Of a stretch of 42,777 bases of DNA, positions 41,909 to 42,777 are shown one piece after another. Under the pieces are notes generated by a model. The model worked only from the letters and a program-made list of their open reading frames with translations, had not been told where the DNA came from and searched no databases. How positions within the stretch are numbered: position 1 is the first letter of the stretch; each line of letters starts with the position of its first letter. A program made the translations under genes and the position numbers. The stretch covers positions 1-42,777 of the forward strand of contig DAORZT010000021.1 in assembly GCA_035359995.1 (NCBI GenBank), written 5' to 3'. This DNA is from JAKPCT01 sp029553165 (GTDB taxonomy: Bacteria; Bacillota; UBA4882; UBA8346).

Positions 41909-41966
41909 TAATTTAAACCTCCTTCAATTTCCTTATAAACCAAGCGCAATAGTAGGATTTAATTTT

Positions 41967-41995
41967 ATAATAACATTTCTTCAACCGGTAGTCAA
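41967..41995 (-). promoter_or_regulatory. Sigma-A promoter of cysK
   Basis: On the minus strand TTGACT (complement of 41990-41995), 17 bp and TATTAT (complement of 41967-41972). About 50 nt of leader follow, without an S-box or T-box. Confidence 0.75.
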
Positions 41996-42064
41996 GATAA
42001 TCATTAATAGTTCATTCTATGATAATAAATAATTGGGAGTTACAATTAGTGACTGAAAAATAAT

Positions 42065-42154
42065 AAAAAAACCTGCTAAATGCAGGAAATGGGGTTGGAA
42101 TATATATTAAGTAAAGGAGGTCAAACTAAACTTATTTTCATGTTTAGTATAGCA
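42065..42154 (-). ncRNA. Candidate small RNA, copy 1
   Basis: On the minus strand an extended -10 element TGCTATACT (complement of 42146-42154) would start RNA near 42139. The ~75-nt product has an A-rich start, CCTCCTTT (complementary to a Shine-Dalgarno site), CAACCCCAT, and a CCTGC/GCAGG hairpin (42072-42086) followed by six or seven U. There is no good -35 box. This layout is like Firmicute C-rich sRNAs that block ribosome-binding sites. Read on the plus strand it shows only a GGAGG too far from any ATG. Confidence 0.45.
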
Positions 42155-42420
42155 ACTAAATGTGAAGAAAATATGAAATCCAAAAGAGTTCTATCTAATG
42201 ATTTTTCGAAATCAGATGCTGTCCAAAACTTTTACAATACTAAGATGTTACATTCGATACGGTTTTTTGTTTATTTTATTGCTGTTTTTTGAAAAAAAAA
42301 GTAAAAAAAAACCTGCTAAATATGCAGGAATGGGGTTGGGTAATATATTAAAAAGAGGTCAAACTTAAACTTATTTTCATGTTTAGTATAGCAACTAAAT
42401 GTGAAGAAAATATGAAATCT
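42066..42420. repeat. Two direct copies of a ~117-bp unit
   Basis: Copy 1 spans about 42066-42181 and copy 2 about 42305-42420, start to start 239 bp. The segment TTTAGTATAGCAACTAAATG and what follows to GAAATC is identical in both. Variation lies mainly in the middle (GTAAAGGAGGTC against AAAAGAGGTC). There are no terminal inverted repeats or target duplications of note. Confidence 0.8.
42303..42393 (-). ncRNA. Candidate small RNA, copy 2
   Basis: A diverged copy of the unit at 42065. It has the same TGCTATACT (complement of 42385-42393), CCTCTTTT in place of CCTCCTTT, CAACCCCAT, and CCTGC/GCAGG (42312-42328) with a 7-nt loop and a run of nine U. The promoter, the C-rich motif and the stem are kept while the linker varies, which is what selection on an RNA would leave. 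Confidence 0.45.
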
Positions 42421-42777
42421 ATAATAAAAGAATGTTAGAATTACTTGTAATGATCACTTCGCCGATCTGCCAGATTAAAACACCTTCATTTGGGGTTGAG
42501 TAATTTTAAATCGTACTCTTTCAAAAAATTAACTCCCATAGTGATTAATCTGCTTCAGCAATTAACTTTTTTATAAGCCTTATTGCCAACGTAATAGCTT
42601 TTTATTTTTTAAATCCGGTTATAATTGCTTTAAAGAACTGTTTAAAGAGTACTAATGATTCTTCCGAACCGGATGTTGATACAAAACTCTGTTTTTCTGT
42701 AAATTCTTTCGTAATTAATTGTATAGATAAGGTACAATAAGTTTCGCAAAATCATAAAAGTCCAATAAAATGACATG

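Larger units (their letters stand above)
41909..42777. other. Long intergenic region upstream of cysK
   Basis: 869 bp without a convincing protein gene. It contains the cysK promoter, the two small-RNA-like repeats, and a hairpin GATTT-TTCG-AAATC between them (near 42200). Beyond 42420 the only coding-like trace is a minus-strand frame ending at 42604 (KEFTEKQSFVSTSGSEE...), about 48 codons after a TGA with no RBS, possibly the end of a degraded gene. A third CAACCCCA occurs near 42494 without the rest of the unit. Confidence 0.5.

Noticed and set aside
42080..42292. Plus-strand 70-aa frame over small-RNA copy 1
   Set aside because: No RBS at its start, the internal GGAGG is too far from the inner ATG, and copy 2 diverges to an early stop after 19 codons.
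42604..42750. C-terminal gene fragment on the minus strand
   Set aside because: About 48 codons without start or RBS; composition is weakly coding-like, not enough for a feature.

Overview
The window is AT-rich chromosomal DNA that reads as an anaerobic Bacillota (Firmicutes) bacterium. The signs are strong Shine-Dalgarno sites, frequent TTG/GTG starts, sigma-A promoters with 17-bp spacers, U-run terminators, S-box-like and yybP-ykoY leaders, a SleB-type cell-wall hydrolase and the [FeFe]-hydrogenase maturases HydE, HydF and HydG. No transposase, integrase, phage module or CRISPR array is visible. The genus cannot be fixed from this sequence.

Region 1 (1-12.7 kb) is mixed: aroA, msrB, a tRNA-Met/tRNA-Lys pair, a TetR regulator with its own operator and a HEAT-like partner, a small zinc-ribbon protein, a P2-type cation ATPase behind a yybP-ykoY (Mn2+) riboswitch, a SleB-like hydrolase, a 624-aa protein of the DUF4914 type with a P-loop, a short MpsC/DUF2294 protein, and an OFA-family (oxalate/formate type) transporter behind an unassigned terminator-bearing leader. 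A 700-bp stretch with DnaA-box-like sites and a broken gene follows.

Region 2 (12.8-19.6 kb, minus strand) is one probable operon: a TM1266-like small protein, hydE, hydG, hydF, a cysteine desulfurase, thiI and a 63-aa hypothetical. It starts from a consensus promoter followed by a roughly 170-nt folded leader with an intrinsic terminator, which I cannot assign to a known riboswitch class.

Region 3 (19.6-42 kb) takes sulfate to homocysteine and makes the siroheme needed on the way. metA carries E111, which predicts an acetyl-CoA-using homoserine transacetylase. It is divergent from a metY gene behind an S-box-like leader. A long plus-strand gene string then runs: sulfate ABC importer (sbp-cysT-cysW-cysA); a ThiS-like sulfur carrier, a second MetY, an E1-like activating enzyme and a JAMM peptidase, matching the protein-thiocarboxylate homocysteine route known from Wolinella succinogenes; a ferredoxin-fused sulfite reductase; TusA; APS reductase; CysD; and CysN with a degenerate APS-kinase tail. 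It continues into siroheme and tetrapyrrole genes (precorrin-2 dehydrogenase, hemA, hemC, cobA-hemD fusion, hemB, hemL). A convergent cysK closes the block.

The last 0.8 kb has no convincing protein gene. It holds two copies of a ~117-bp unit that, on the minus strand, looks like a tandem pair of ~75-nt small RNAs, each with an extended -10 promoter, anti-Shine-Dalgarno and C-rich single-stranded motifs, and a U-run terminator. The best candidates for something undescribed are these small RNAs, the hyd-operon leader, the OFA-transporter leader, the degenerate APS-kinase domain and the cysteine-rich tail on the sulfur carrier.
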